Position numbers and translations under genes: made by a program. Under the pieces are notes generated by a model that saw only the letters and a list, made by a program, of their open reading frames with translations, was not told the origin of the DNA and searched no databases. A stretch of DNA of 64,000 nt, taken from Blasia pusilla. Taxonomy: Eukaryota; Marchantiophyta; Marchantiopsida; Blasiales. Shown here in pieces: positions 11,991 through 25,099 of the stretch; positions within the stretch are counted from its first letter, which is position 1; each line of letters starts with the position of its first letter. Where the stretch lies: positions 40,486,001 to 40,550,000 of the forward strand of contig CM114272.1 in NCBI GenBank assembly GCA_050084515.1. The letters are read 5' to 3'.

Positions 11991-13026
11991 TTTTTGAAAC
12001 TCATGACTCCCTCACTCACACGCATTAGCGCTGGAAAGTATTGGCGTATCTGGAGGCATTTATTGTTTTCAATGTTTGCCCCCAAAAGGGTTCGTGTGGC
12101 AATTCTCCAATGGCCGCTCTAACCCGTAAGATCTTAAAACGGGAATGGGAATTAATGACACCCAACACATCCCGTATGCACACATTCTTTCACATCCTGA
12201 GCGTTAGAGGCATCTGAAAATACTAAGTGTCAATAGGAGTTTATAAAATGAAGGGGCACATTTTGATAATATAGATGGAAAAAAATAACAAATATTTGTA
12301 GGGATCATGAAGAGTTAATACTTGTTAGCAGTTTTCATATCATCCCGTTCATCAGTTGTAGTTGGTTTTTCCCGAAAATAGCTACTAGCCCTCTTCCGTA
12401 TGTTTGGGAGTAAGAGAATGTCCAATAAGGTTGGTTGTAGTTATCTTGTAATAACTACATTTCTTACAAGCCTCTATCACTTTAATTTTGGATCATGTGA
12501 CCAATTGACCGAGTTAGTGATAAATCTGGTAATTTGTATCTATAGGTTATCAATTTTGGCTATATTTGGGGTGAGAGTTTTTTTGGCTCTTTCCATGTTT
12601 ATAAGAGGCGAGGAGATGGCTTTCAAGATCCATTTTTTTCATGTTGAGCCAAGGAACCACTCTTCCTTCTAGGATTTGGTAAGCACTTGAATGTTAGAGT
12701 CTAGATTTCTTTATTGCGTGGGATGTCTACCACTTGATGAGAACATGTTGATTCAAGAGTAAGGTTGGCCATATGAGTTGTTTTTACTCCACTTTTGTTG
12801 TGTGTACAAATCTATCGATGTGTTAGGATGATCGATAGTGTTTCTTTTGTCAATAGGAGCAACGATGTAAAGTGTGTAGTGATGTGTATGCCCATGACAC
12901 GACCTACTTCTAATACTCTTGATAGTCCTCCTCTGCAAAAATATCTTGACCTTGAGTCTTGTGAGCAGTCCTTGCCGTCCCTCTTACCGGACTTTCCGAC
13001 CGCTGAGGACAACGCTTGGTACTTGG
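11991..13026. other. Intergenic, no gene recognised
   Basis: AT-rich with short frames only. Since gag of the minus-strand element ends at 13027, its pol region would be expected here reading leftwards, but no protease, RT or integrase motif is visible. The element is therefore truncated. Confidence 0.5.
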
Positions 13027-14042
13027 TCAGGTTTTGGTCTGGTGCTTGGGGGAGCGATGACGCCTGCTCTTCCCTTTCCTTTTAGCTTTTACCTCCTGCT
13101 CCGAGTCCGAGGACTCGGACGAATCCTCTGTAGAGGATTCCGTGTCGGTGGAGGACGATTCGTCTTCGGACGAAGCACTAGTCTGCGACGCCCCTCTTCG
13201 TTGGTGACGCCGTCTTCGTGTTCGGCGGGACTTTTCTGAGGCCTCGTACGCCTCAGCAGAGGCTATGACCGCCTCCATGGAATCCCGTTGGCCTCTCCGG
13301 CAATACCGATCCATTTCTTTGGACAAGCCAGACACAAACCAATCTACCAATTGGGAGGTAGTCGTGTGTTCTAGCTTATTCACAAGGCTCCGGAACCGTT
13401 GAGTATATTCTCGGAGGGTCTCCTTCTTTCTACGCTTCAGGTCGCGAAGCTTGGTAAGAAGCCTGTCCTCGAACTCCAAGTCGCGGAACTCATGTAGGAA
13501 GGATTCCACGACCCTTTTCCAGGTCTCCGTGACTTCTGCTCCGAGACCTTCATACCACTGGCTTGCTCGCTTCTTGAGCAGGCTCGAGAAGACTCGTAAC
13601 AAATCCTCCTCTACCCCTTCCCCGTTGGCTTTTGCGACATGGGTGAATTCAAGAATAAAGTTATCCACATTGTCTCGTCGGCCGCCAGCGAAGGTGGGGT
13701 ACCTTAGCAGAGTTTTTCTAGTGTTGGCCATGGGCACTGCTCTCCTACTAGCTCCCGGGCTTGATGCTCGAGAGGGAGGAGGTAAAGGTGCCGCCCGAGG
13801 TGCTCTGATCGGCTCCTCGCTCCCTGACTCCCCAAAGGGGTCCCAGGACGACTCTTCGTCCGACTGCAAACTGGCAGGGGACGTAGTGGAGAATTTGTCC
13901 CGTTCTTTCTTCTTGGTCTTCGTCTACGGACGAAGACGAAGACTCGGAGACGAACCAGGAGGTCTCCAAGCCGGTTGTTGTTCCTGCTGCTTATTGCGCC
14001 GATCGGCTCGCTGCTCTCGCGAAGAGGGCTGAGAGCCTTCCA
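13027..14042 (-). pseudogene. Ty3/gypsy gag (retrotrans_gag type) with one internal stop
   Basis: Structural capsid/nucleocapsid precursor of an LTR retrotransposon. A likely ATG at 14042 (MEGSQPSSREQRADRR) reads to a TAG at 13926-13924 and then continues open to 13027. The core gives LLRYPTFAGGRRDNVDNFIL, KKRASQWYEGL, TWKRVVESFLHEF and KETLREYTQRFRSLVNKLE, the layout of the plant gypsy gag domain. A basic tail (RRTRRRRHQRR) and an acidic Ser/Asp/Glu-rich stretch follow. No CCHC knuckle is reached before the stop. A leader and primer-binding site lie upstream at 14476-14495. It is probably Athila/Tat-like given the tRNA-Asp primer. Confidence 0.8.
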
Positions 14043-14475
14043 TAAGTCCCTTGGGGGATTTGGCAACGTGCGTTCACCCCCACGGTGGCGATAGGGTGAG
14101 GGTCCATGGATGGAGGTTAACTACTGATTCTTTTTACATTTACAGGAGGGTGCCTGGTGCTCCTACGCTTCCTGCCAGGTTTTCCTCCCATAGACAGAAG
14201 TACCGGGTTTTCACCAAGTACAACTATCGTCCATGGGCAAAGCACCGTTCGGCGACCGGTTCTTTGGCCATTCTAATTAGTTGGCCTATCTTCTCTAGCA
14301 CCAATGCAAAGAATCAGTATTGTTATCTTCAAGCATACATTGTATTACGGGGGTCGCTAGAGCTAGCCAATGGTCTTTAGTAAGAACTAGAATGTGGGGT
14401 TGTCTAGGAGCGAAGCTTCTTTCTCCGTTCCCTGCTTCCCCGTGGGTCTTTCTCTCCCTTCTCATCCAAGGATAT

Positions 14476-14495
14476 GATCCCCGGCAGCGGCGCCA
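14476..14495 (-). other. Primer-binding site complementary to tRNA-Asp 3' end
   Basis: Read on the minus strand the site is TGGCGCCGCTGCCGGGGATC. Its complement differs at one base from the 3' end of plant tRNA-Asp(GUC) including CCA. It lies 17 nt inside the LTR edge at 14513. This PBS is typical of Athila/Tat-type gypsy elements. Confidence 0.85.
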
Positions 14496-14512
14496 AAAAG
14501 TCTTCGACTATA

Positions 14513-15691
14513 TGTAATGTCTAAGTGTTTCTTATTTACAATCAATTGTAGAGTTCGACCCCCAAGAGGATCATTGTTGGATGAAAAGAGAGTATAAAGT
14601 GATGATTATGTTGTAAAAGTGTAATTGATTATGTAATTCAAATGTAGTATTCAAAGAATATCTTCCGATCCTTTTTAGTACCTATGTTTTCTTCTTCAAT
14701 TCTCTCGAGTGGAGTTTAAAGTACGCTCAGGCAATTTGTTTCTCGACATCTCGGAACCTCACAGAGACCTCAAGAATAAAGTGGCTTCTCCTACTTTCGA
14801 ACTCAACCGTCAGGCAAAGGTTACTCTCTGTCGAACAGATTTCATACAACTTTATGTTGATTATTCCATTGATGAGAAAGGTTCTTTGATTCACTCTTCA
14901 CTCGGCAGACTCCAAAAAGAATATTCAGACATAAGCATCGCACATCAGAATGAATGAATGAATGCTTTACTACTCCATCAAGAATTGGAAGACTTCAAAG
15001 TATATACAAGCTCGAGAGGGTACAACTCTCTTGCTCGGACCATTCCTACAGCATAAGGACTTCATGAGCGAATGATGGTAATAGCTTTGGCATCTGTTTC
15101 TTAAATATTCTCGAGAGTAGGATCGTTTCTATGATCCGAAGCGTTCTTGATGAAGTTGGTGTCTCTTCAATATCTGTAACTACCTATATCTATGGTTCTC
15201 TTAGCTTTTCCTACGATCCCTGTGAATCCGCGGTACAAAACTGCTCTAACTACCAACTTGATACAACGGGTCGCGCCCTTTCCTAGTCTAATTGTTTAAA
15301 CTATGTGTCGGTTCAAATCTCAATCATGCTGAGCTTCGCTGCGCTAAATTTCCGGAGGACGAAGTTCTTCATTCTTCTTCCTGCTTCGTGCTTCGTTCTT
15401 CGTGCTTCGTTGAAGAGCGAAGTACCTCGTATACAGAGCTTCGTTAGACTTTGTTAAGCTTTGCTAAGCTTCGCTGAGCTTCGCGTTGATCCTTTACACT
15501 TCGTTACAGCTTTTGATTCTCCTCTAAGGCAAATCCTTGATCTTCCATCTCTCTGCCTTGTCTTAGGAGCTTGGTGACTCACTTATTCTTCTTCATAATA
15601 ATGAATAATCATAAACATAATCATTATATACAAGAGTCTTCGTTGAATAAAAAGATATATTCTTCAAGATTACAAAATTGTGGGTATCACA
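14513..15691 (-). mobile_element. LTR of Athila/Tat-like gypsy element (1179 bp)
   Basis: Read on the minus strand it begins TGTGATACCC and ends ACATTACA (TG...CA). It matches the + strand solo LTR at 31392-32684 over its length, including the end block containing CCAAGAGGATCATTG. The middle is rich in GCTTCGT/ACGAAGC repeats. One side carries a polypurine tract (15692-15708) and the other a PBS (14476-14495), so this single LTR is at once a 3' LTR and a 5' LTR. Confidence 0.88.
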
Positions 15692-15708
15692 TACCCCCTC
15701 CCTCAAAT
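15692..15708 (-). other. Polypurine tract next to LTR
   Basis: On the minus strand TTTGAGGGAGGGGGTA directly precedes the LTR start TGTGATACCC, the expected plus-strand priming site of a retroelement whose body lies at 15.7-17.2 kb. Confidence 0.8.
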
Positions 15709-15730
15709 GTGAGCCGCCCTGGCGAACACT

Positions 15731-17169
15731 TCATGATGTATCTGCTATCTCCATAAATGTGTCGTCTAAACTATCAAATTCAGGGGTAGGCACAAAACGG
15801 CCGTGAATCGTAGAAGGTTTGTTGATAATGTTAGGGGTATGATTGCGCATTCTTTCTCGCGACTTGTTAATCACTAAGTGACTCCCGAGGACTTCATTCT
15901 GGACTAAGACATCAGATGGAGTGAATGCTGGTAATTCTTCAAGAGTAAGTGAAAGAGTGGGTACTACTTCTGGAAGAGACTTAGTATGATTGTCGAATTG
16001 GCGCTTCCAATGTTTGTTGATGTAGTCGATTTCCTTGTTCATCTGCTCTTCGAAGTTCTTGCTTGCTTCGTCGACCAGCTCTTTGACATCTTCCGGGTCC
16101 ATCTGGGCTTTGCTGAGTAGCTTCTGCTCTGCCTCCAAGACTGTGATCCTCCCGGTAGCCTCCGCCCACTGCGCCAGTAAGTCTTTGTTCGCTTCTTGAT
16201 GTTCTTGAAGCAGCTTCGAAGACTCAGCATGTTGGATCGACAACTTCTTGAATTCGGTGTGAACCCGCCGTGTTTGATGTTGATGCTTGTCAATGAGGTG
16301 CGAAGCTTCCTTGATCTGCGAAACTAACTGATCCGCCCCACATTCGAGGTTAATCGCCAAACTTTCCCATTGGCGGGCGTTCCGTGCTTCGTACTGACAC
16401 TGGACCAAGTCGCTTTGAGCTTTGCAAAGCGTGGTCTTCGTGTCTTCCAGTTCCTGATTCCATAATTGCAGATTCGTTTCTGCTACTCAACGCCAGACTT
16501 GCCGTGATCTCGACGGCTTGGGCTCTGCAGCTTGAGGTCGCGGCAGCCTTCTAAATAATCGTCCACGGACGCTGTATCCTCGAGGTGAAGAACCCGCTGG
16601 AGTTGGTTCATGACAGGAACTGCCAATTGCAAGAACCATATCATGTCGTCTGCCGTCTGCGACATGAGGCGAAGTGCAGGTTGATGATCGCTTGCCCGCG
16701 GGGTCTCGTCGGAATCCTCCTACATGACAGGTTCTGGGTCCTGGGGTGTTTCAAAATTGACTCGGCCTCGCTTTGGCCGAGGCATTTCGTTGATATCTTC
16801 GTCTTTCTTCAAAGCCGAAGTGTGCGGATGTTGCTGAGGTGCTTCGGAGGGCGGGGTGACTTCGCGGCTACCCCTGGTACTAGTTGCGCCTTTCCGTGGT
16901 AGTCGAACGGGGGTCACTTGCGACCAATCTAACGCCTCCTCTGCGGTTAATTCCTGCTTGTGAATATAAAGATGGATCAAGAAAGGAGATAGGAAGGACT
17001 TCGTGCTTGGATGAAGCACTTCCACCATTCCTCGTACGTGCCCATCCACAAAAGCAGCAAAGTCGACTCCTGGGGCTTCGGGGTCAAGGTGCTGATTCCA
17101 GATGATGTAGCACATCTTCAAGATCTTGTTCGTCAGATAATAAGAACGAGCGGGATAAAACAGGATCAT
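15731..17169 (-). pseudogene. 3' ORF of gypsy element: coiled-coil protein, one stop and one frameshift
   Basis: Three minus-strand open pieces (17169-16720, 16665-16483, 16408-15731) read as one roughly 480-aa protein with a stop near 16722 and a frame change near 16450. The N-terminal part (SYYLTNKILKMCYIIWNQHL, EVLHPSTKSFLSPFLIHLYI) looks like the 'plant transposon protein' type region. The C-terminal 225 aa is heptad-rich, for example QIKEASHLIDKHQHQTRR and AESSKLLQEHQEANKDLLAQ, and is predicted coiled coil. It ends 40 bp before the polypurine tract, so it is an extra ORF between pol and the 3' LTR, as in Athila/Tat elements. No function is known to me. It does not show a signal peptide or membrane helix of an envelope. 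Confidence 0.6.
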
Positions 17170-17199
17170 CAGATGTTTGCAAAACTGACCAATTAGTTA

Positions 17200-18716
<1,517 letters not shown>

Positions 18717-19600
18717 CAAAGACGAGAACAAGCCCCCTAGAAGTAAGAAAAAGGTCTTGGATCTCAAATTGCCCAAGATTGGGGAAGATTTTAAGGATGT
18801 GGGAAATAAGCATATTGGCCCCAATCCCCCATAGGACTTCAAGGATGTTAGGGAATGCAATGAGTAACCTGATTAGGATGAGGGTTTGGGGGACGAAACG
18901 CCGATCGGAAAAAAATCTGTTTGTTGGAGGAAGTTACCCTCAGGGGTTTAATGCCCAAATGGGAAAACCCAAGGAATCTTCTTTGGAAAAGAGGAAGTTT
19001 CAGCGGGGATGTTCAAAGGAAGGTTGCGAGGGTTCAACCACATATGAGTTCCAATGAGGTTTAGGGCGTTATCTTTGTGGCCTTGAAGGAAGAACTGCAA
19101 GCCTAGATGGACTATGTGGTTGGGGAGACTATGAAGAGTTATATCTCAACTATAGTCTCATCCTAAGGGTACTAATTGGGAGATGCAAGGAAGAGTAACT
19201 TGTGTATAGGGACGACATGGATATCAAGCGCCTCAATCAATGGATGACCAAGGCAGAGCACGTTTTTGAGACTTACCATGCGAGAGCCGGGTGGGGAGTC
19301 AAGGCCTATTTGAAGTTTGGAGGCATATACACTCATGAGGTGTCAAGAATTTTGCAAGGATGAGAACACTCCAGAGCCATATTAGGGGTGCTCACCTTGG
19401 AATGGGGAGGTGTTTGGCGCCTTACAATCAGGTGACCCAATTGCAAGCCAAGATTCGGTTGTGGCATATCCAGTTGGGAGGCTCAATCACAACCTTCATT
19501 ACTCAATTCTAGGAGATTTTTTGCAATGATTGATGATGTAAGACACCAACCAAGTCTTCAACTTCAAGTCTAACACTTTTCCCTCTTAGTTTCTATTTCA
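18717..19600. other. Unassigned, possibly degraded retroelement
   Basis: Long frames with scattered stops, for example MDIKRLNQWMTKAEHVFETY near 19217 on the plus strand, suggest a decayed ORF. I cannot match it to a family. Confidence 0.3.
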
Positions 19601-20120
19601 AAAAGACACATCGATATTTCGGGTTTAGGGTTTAGATGTCAAGAATGGAGTTCACCATGTGAGTAATTTTCACTTAAATTTTACATAAGAAAGATGTAGG
19701 GGACATGGGGAATTTTTTGTGTATAGGTGGGCACCCGTGTTGCCTCCCTAAAGAACCTCTTGGGATCTTGAGTATATGTCATTTTGTCATTTTTCCGTTT
19801 AGAAGCTCGTGTGCAAAAGCACTACTCATTTTCACTGATTTTCATAGGTAGCAGACTAGTGTAGGGCAGCAATAGGGTTGTGGAAACCATGAGACGAGTT
19901 TAGTGTGTGGGTAGCATCGGTGGGAGAGTGGCGCATGTCGGGAGTGAGATAAAGGGAGAAATTTTTGTAGGCTTGCATCCATCAAGAGGTTTTCAAGTGA
20001 AGTTGGGCTAGGCTTAGGTCACGGCGTAGATGTTTAAGTGAGGACGAGTAGATAAAAGTTGGTAACATCGTAGGATCAAGTCGGAAGGAATAGTATATGC
20101 CAATTTTTTGGCTGCCATTT
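19600..20120 (+). mobile_element. Diverged LTR-end/leader fragment of the DNMT/PHD gypsy family
   Basis: From about 19605 the sequence parallels 21885-22110 of the complete copy: the end of its LTR, a (G)AAGATGT-AGGGG segment, GGGGAATT, a 'TTGCCTC' block and 'AGAAGGCCGTGCGC'-like text. Similarity is loose and judged by eye only. Confidence 0.35.
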
Positions 20121-20958
20121 GTGAGACAGAGGAGGTATGGTGAGTCGTGCATTGGAAGGTGTGCACTTAGTCAAGGGTTTGGAGCTAGGGGCGTAAGGTT
20201 GAAGCAAGCATAGTCGTGGTGATGTGAGAGAACCAAGTTTGTATGCATACAATTCAAGTGTTTGGGCAAAGCCCCATAGAGAGGCATGCTTGAAAGATAG
20301 ACAAAGAAGCGGGAGAGTATACGCAAGTTAAGGTCGTGGGGAAGGAGGTGGAGGACCCTAGAGTAAAGGAGTCAATTGGTTGTTTGAGCAAAGGGCTCGA
20401 ACAAAAGAAAGCAAGTGCTAGGAAGGCATAGACAAGGTCAGGTGGGAATTGTGCATAGGGTGGTGCACATACGTACGTGATTGGGGCGGAGTTAGGATGA
20501 CAATAGGAGTGACGGGGATAGTTGTGAATTAGGTTATGAGGGCAAAGCTACATAGGGTGGTGAGCGAGACAGTTAAGGAAAGTGATGGATTGAAGAAAGG
20601 GTAGTGTGGGGCTAAGCCAAAGAAGATACAGAGACAAAAGTTGTGTGCACAATGGTGCATGGACAGATACCTCCATTGGGATGTGTGTCGGGCCAAACAG
20701 GAAGGTCCCGGACAAAGCTTGGTAGTCAAGAGGGAGATAAATGGAGGTAAAGAGACAAGGCTAGGTAAAGGAAGGTCGACGAAGTCAATGATTATGAGAT
20801 AAATAGTGAAGAGACTTAGAGTGGGAGAGACAGAGCTCGAACAGGGAGCCATGCGGGCCATACAGATGTCGAGCATCTCATAGTAGCAATGGGAAGGAGT
20901 GAAAATGGAAAGAGTAGTGGTGGTCTCCTACTACGGGGTCATGTGGACGTGGTAATGT
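20121..20958. other. Probable degraded leader sequence, no gene
   Basis: G-rich plus strand (GTGG/GGAGG repeats) like the leader of the complete element, but no unambiguous alignment by eye and no conserved ORF. Confidence 0.3.
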
Positions 20959-21471
20959 TGCTACAGGGTTGAAGTGGATTGACATGGTATTCAAGCATGA
21001 ACTTATGTGATAGGACCACACTACACAGGGTCCGGTCCAGCATCGCGTACCATGAGTGGATAGCCTGGAACTCTGTCACCCTCTGAGTGACGTTAATCAA
21101 CCGACGCAAGTGAGTGTAGGCCTCACGGAAACTCTCACCCGGCGCCTCTGGAAGTCGTGGATGCTCTACAACTTCTCCGTCCATATCCCCTGGTGGCTCG
21201 TCCACAACTCAAAAAAGAACTCAACCACGGGGTTGAACCTCGAACAAACCCGAATGGACGGTGCAACTGCTCCAGTGCGAGTCACCCATCCTAAAATATC
21301 ACTGGTGGAGGAACCATCTCCTGACTCCTCCTCCTCATTGAGAAACGGTTTAGTCCATGACACGTAATGTGAGTCATAGTAGAGGTGCCATGGCTCAATC
21401 TCCTGGGCATATATGTGGGAGAAGTCATGGAAGACGTTCATGGGCGCCCCCTCCAAATGCTCGAACATACC
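20959..21471 (-). pseudogene. gag fragment of older DNMT/PHD gypsy copy (left half of host copy)
   Basis: The minus strand matches the gag of the copy at 52.1-52.6 kb and the gag of the + copy at 23.4-23.9 kb: SFREAYTHLRRLINVTQRVT, EPSPDSSSS-like linker and MFEHLEGAPMNVFHDFSHIY. It stops abruptly at 21471 and resumes at 31127, because the complete + strand element has inserted between the two halves. Confidence 0.82.
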
Positions 21472-21949
21472 TGTCACATCTGGGTAGCTAATAAGCCGAG
21501 ATCTATCGTGGATAGGGCGTAGGAGCCAGCGGACTATCTTGAGTGTAACTTTGTCCCACGGTGTCAGATGAGGTTGAGGATAGGTCCATTGTGTTAGGAA
21601 CGTCGTTTCTCACAACTTTCCTGATGAGGTCTTCCACATCCGAGTGACTTATTGACCAGGTCACCCTCCCCTGGTAACTTGTGCGCGTAGGTTACAAAGG
21701 GGATAGCTATTTTTAAGGGAAGAGCCTTTTGGCTCTTCCCAACCCTATATAAGAGAGGAAGATGGCTTTCCTAAGCCATCTTTCTCATGTTGGGCTGTTG
21801 GAGCACCTCTCTTGTATGTGTATGAGATAGGACTAGGGTGCTAGTGTCCGGATTCCTTGATAGCGCAGGGTGGAAGAGGCTCGATATGCCGATGTAGATC
21901 GAGGAGTGGAGTTTTAGGCCGGGTGTGCCGTTTTTACTACTCTTTATTT
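21472..21949 (+). repeat. 5' LTR (module B only) of the DNMT/PHD element
   Basis: This 478-bp block starting TGTCACATCTGG is repeated at 30524-30988. It contains a TATA box at 21746-21752 (CCCTATATAAGAG). It lacks the 138-bp module A that precedes the same block in the 3' LTR. Confidence 0.88.
21717..21782 (+). promoter_or_regulatory. LTR core promoter: TATA box between two perfect stem-loops
   Basis: 21717-21740 is a perfect 10-bp inverted repeat with a TTTT loop (GGGAAGAGCC / GGCTCTTCCC). TATATAA lies at 21746-21752. 21759-21782 is a second perfect 10-bp inverted repeat with a TCCT loop (AAGATGGCTT / AAGCCATCTT), at or just after the expected transcription start. The 3' LTR has the same arrangement with mutated stems. 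Confidence 0.7.
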
Positions 21950-23050
21950 CTAAATGAAAAAGATGTCAGGGGGCTGGTGGGAATTCATTGTCTGCAGGTA
22001 GGCAAGCAAGTTGCCTCGGTGGGGAGCCCCTGGAGATGCTGGTTGGTGTTGTATTGGTCATTTTTGTGTTCAGAAGGCCGTGCGCGGAAGCGGTGTGCAT
22101 TTTTCGCAGATTTCTTTGGTGCGGGGTGACGCGGGATAACAGCCGGGTGTAGCATGCAGTGTGGTGTGGAGGATATGCAAGCGGGTGTGTCGGGAAAGAG
22201 TAGGAGGCGGCTGGATTGCAGAGGCGGTTTTGGTCGTGGAGGCAGCCGGAAATTAGTTTACGGAGGCGGTTGGAGGTTAGTTAGGGCGGCGACAGGCGCA
22301 GACGGCCCCCCCCACCCCCCCGGCATTTACTTCCCCCCCTAGAAGTTGAGGAGGCCCATAGGGGTGCGGGCCAGCCCCCTCCCTACCCCCTTTTTGGTTT
22401 GTCGCCGACGTGGTCGGCATCCCATCCATCGTGGTAGCGGCGAGCGATACGGGGTAGCGGTGTGGCCAAATGTGGTAGACGGGTTGTCATGGTTGAATTC
22501 AAACGGTGTTGAGTCAGGTTATAGGCCACGTGTGGGGATGGGCGGAGAGGTTTGCGCGACATGATGTTTTGGGGCGTGACGGGGATTTGCGAGAGTTGAC
22601 GATGGAGTGTTAGTGCGCATGATGCCGACGGGTTGTCCGCATCTGTTGACGGGAGGATCGACGTGTTGGTCGAGGAGAGTGTTGTGTTGCAGAGGTTGTC
22701 ATACCACATGGAGGAGTGAGTGCAGATGATACGTAGGTTGGAGGGCGTGATAAGGTTACCCATTTGAGTCCCTTTTCCCGCACTTGTCGTGTGTGATTGA
22801 GAGTGTTGGGTATCGGGTAGTAGTTGGTGCTAGGTGGGTGCGGTGATGGTGACGAGTGTAGATTATTTTCATGTGTAGCATGTTGGTGGATATACCGCGG
22901 TTCCCGCGTAGGGGTCGCATGTATGAACTGAAAGTGTCGCTAGGTTAAATGAGTCAGTTGGGAGGCTCATGGTGAGCCCGAGTGTTGAGTGTGCATGAGG
23001 CCGGGTGTGTCATCACGAGATTGATGTTAGCATAGGTGAGCTAGTGAGGA
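21950..23050 (+). other. Untranslated leader of the DNMT/PHD element
   Basis: A ~1.1-kb G-rich leader between LTR and gag without conserved ORF. A standard PBS next to the LTR (around 21960-22000) cannot be matched by me to a known tRNA. Confidence 0.55.
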
Positions 23051-24640
23051 GTGTGGGAGACTCTTGGTGACTCTGAGTGCTTGAGCGGGTCGGACAGGGT
23101 TGTCATCACGACGTTCTTCCAGGGTTTGGAAGAACGGGGTAGTGCGAGTAGTAGTAGTGGTGTGACACGGAGTGGAGTGAGATACCGAGGGGTTACGAGT
23201 GAGGAGCTACCTCGACATCCATCTATGGCTGGATTGTCATCACTAGACATTGGGTCTGGTGACGAGATCGTAGACGAAGACAATATCACTTGGCTGGAGA
23301 TGGACGACATGGGCCATCGGGGCACGCGTCATTTCTCGGATGCAGTGGGCACCATCGACTTAGATGATTTTATCTAGGAGTTTGACACGTGGTGTGACTT
23401 CGAGGAGATACCGACCCCGACACGGTTCAACCCTTTCATGGCATGGAAGGGGTTGTTCCAGCACTTGGAGAGTCCTCCGTTGGATGACTACATGGATTTT
23501 CGATCACTATATTCAATAGAGATCGATGCCTGGAGGATATATTGGGCTCCAGGGTATGTGTCCACTAGTGGTGGCGAGGCATATGATGGGATCGTGAGAG
23601 GAGAGAGACCCACACCATCAACCCGGAGACTAGATGGAGAGGAGGGCACCTCTCGTGGTAGAGGGCCACCCAGCTTCAATCCCACAATGGAGTTCTTCCG
23701 ACAGTTGGGGAAGAGCTACTAGGGCGTACGCCCCGACAAGCTGAAGAGTCTACAGGATTTTCAGCGACGATCGGATGAGAGTCTGAGAGAGGCATTCACC
23801 CGCATGAGGAGGCTGATCATTGCTACATATGACGTAGTTAGTCCACTATTGGTATGGGGTTCTGTACCGAGAACTACGGAGGAGAGTCCAAGATGCGGTG
23901 TTGATTCACACAGCGAAGCCAACATTGAAGGTGGTCTTTGAGTTGTCTAAGCGTATTGAGCTCAACATGAGTGAGGAGAAGGTAGTGACCGCTGGATTTT
24001 CTAGAGAGTCGACGGGTCCACGAGCGACGGTGATCCCAAAGGTGCCACAACGAGCACGAGTACCACGGGAGTGGGCCATTGTGCCCAGAGAGCAAGGCGG
24101 GTACCGTGAGCCTATGAGGCAACGACCCGTACTTACATATGTTGCCCACCAGGGACCGATGTTGTCTTGTTGGACGTGTGGAGGGGCCCATAGGCAGAGA
24201 GACTGCACACAGCATGGGAGAGGACCACGAGCATCTCCGATTGCTCAAGAGCCCCAGAAGATGGCCTCACCACAGTACTAGTGTGACTATTGCCACAGAT
24301 ATGGTCATACTAGGGATAGATGTTTTGACCTTCGTCGAGAGGCACGTCCTGAGGTAGGCCGAGGGCCTAGGGACGGTCGTCATGGAGGAGGTCCGAGAGT
24401 TCTTCTTGGATGTGGTGGTAGAGGACCTCCACCGGCCAGAGGAGATGGAGCAAGAGCACCAGAGCCGACACTTCTCTCACGCATCGATCAGTTGGAGTAG
24501 AGGATTGCTGCCACGACGATGATGCAACTTTGGGAAGGCACGGAGCCGCCAGCAGCTAGTGTGGCTCCAACTTCTACCTCTTACCCTGACCCGGGTGAGG
24601 ATCTTGCCAGTATGGGATTTATGTGTAGTGCAGCTTAGGT
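23051..24640 (+). pseudogene. gag with two CCHC zinc knuckles (DNMT/PHD element)
   Basis: Capsid/nucleocapsid precursor. 23051-23722 is one frame with a TAG at 23375 (FSDAVGTIDLDDFI, then EFDTWCDF, FNPFMAWKGLFQHLESPP). SDESLREAFTRMRRLIIATY near 23770 is the typical gypsy gag motif. The frame changes before 23898. Knuckle 1 (CWTCGGAHRQRDC) is at 24168-24206 and knuckle 2 (CDYCHRYGHTRDRC) at 24282-24323; these bind nucleic acid. Copies on the minus strand at 31.1-33 kb and 52-53 kb show the same order. The start codon is uncertain; an in-frame ATG is at 23225. Stops and at least one frameshift make it non-functional. Confidence 0.8.
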
Positions 24641-25099
24641 TAAGGCGGCTGCAGTGGTGACTCGGGGTGGTGTGAGAGGCATTGAGCCATCGAGAGGTGG
24701 AGTTGAGATTGACCCATCGGAGGGGACCAATGGATGCCAGGCCTGGGTTCCATAGTCATTCACATTGTCGTAGGCACTACACACACCATCGATGATGCCT
24801 CAACGACCAGCGGTGCCTACATCTCAGGCACCTACGTCGACGTCACAAGGAGTTGGAGTGACAACTCCTATGCCGGCTCGAGTGGAGTTAGTGTCAACCA
24901 TAGTGTTGGAGATGGCCACTAGAGTGAGTCAGACTCCACTATTTTCCGCCATAGAGTTGGCGACGACGGGAGTTGGACCAGTTGAGGTGTTCCGGCTGGC
25001 CGCCACATTGTGTGAGCGTAGAGAGGTGACTGCTTCTTGTTCAGAGGTAGTTGAGGAGGTGGTGGACTTGCCCTCAGAGCCTCTGCTTGGGATATTCCC

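Noticed and set aside
15731-17169. Retroviral-type envelope gene before the 3' LTR
   Set aside because: No signal peptide, membrane helix or cleavage site is visible. The C-terminal half is coiled coil.
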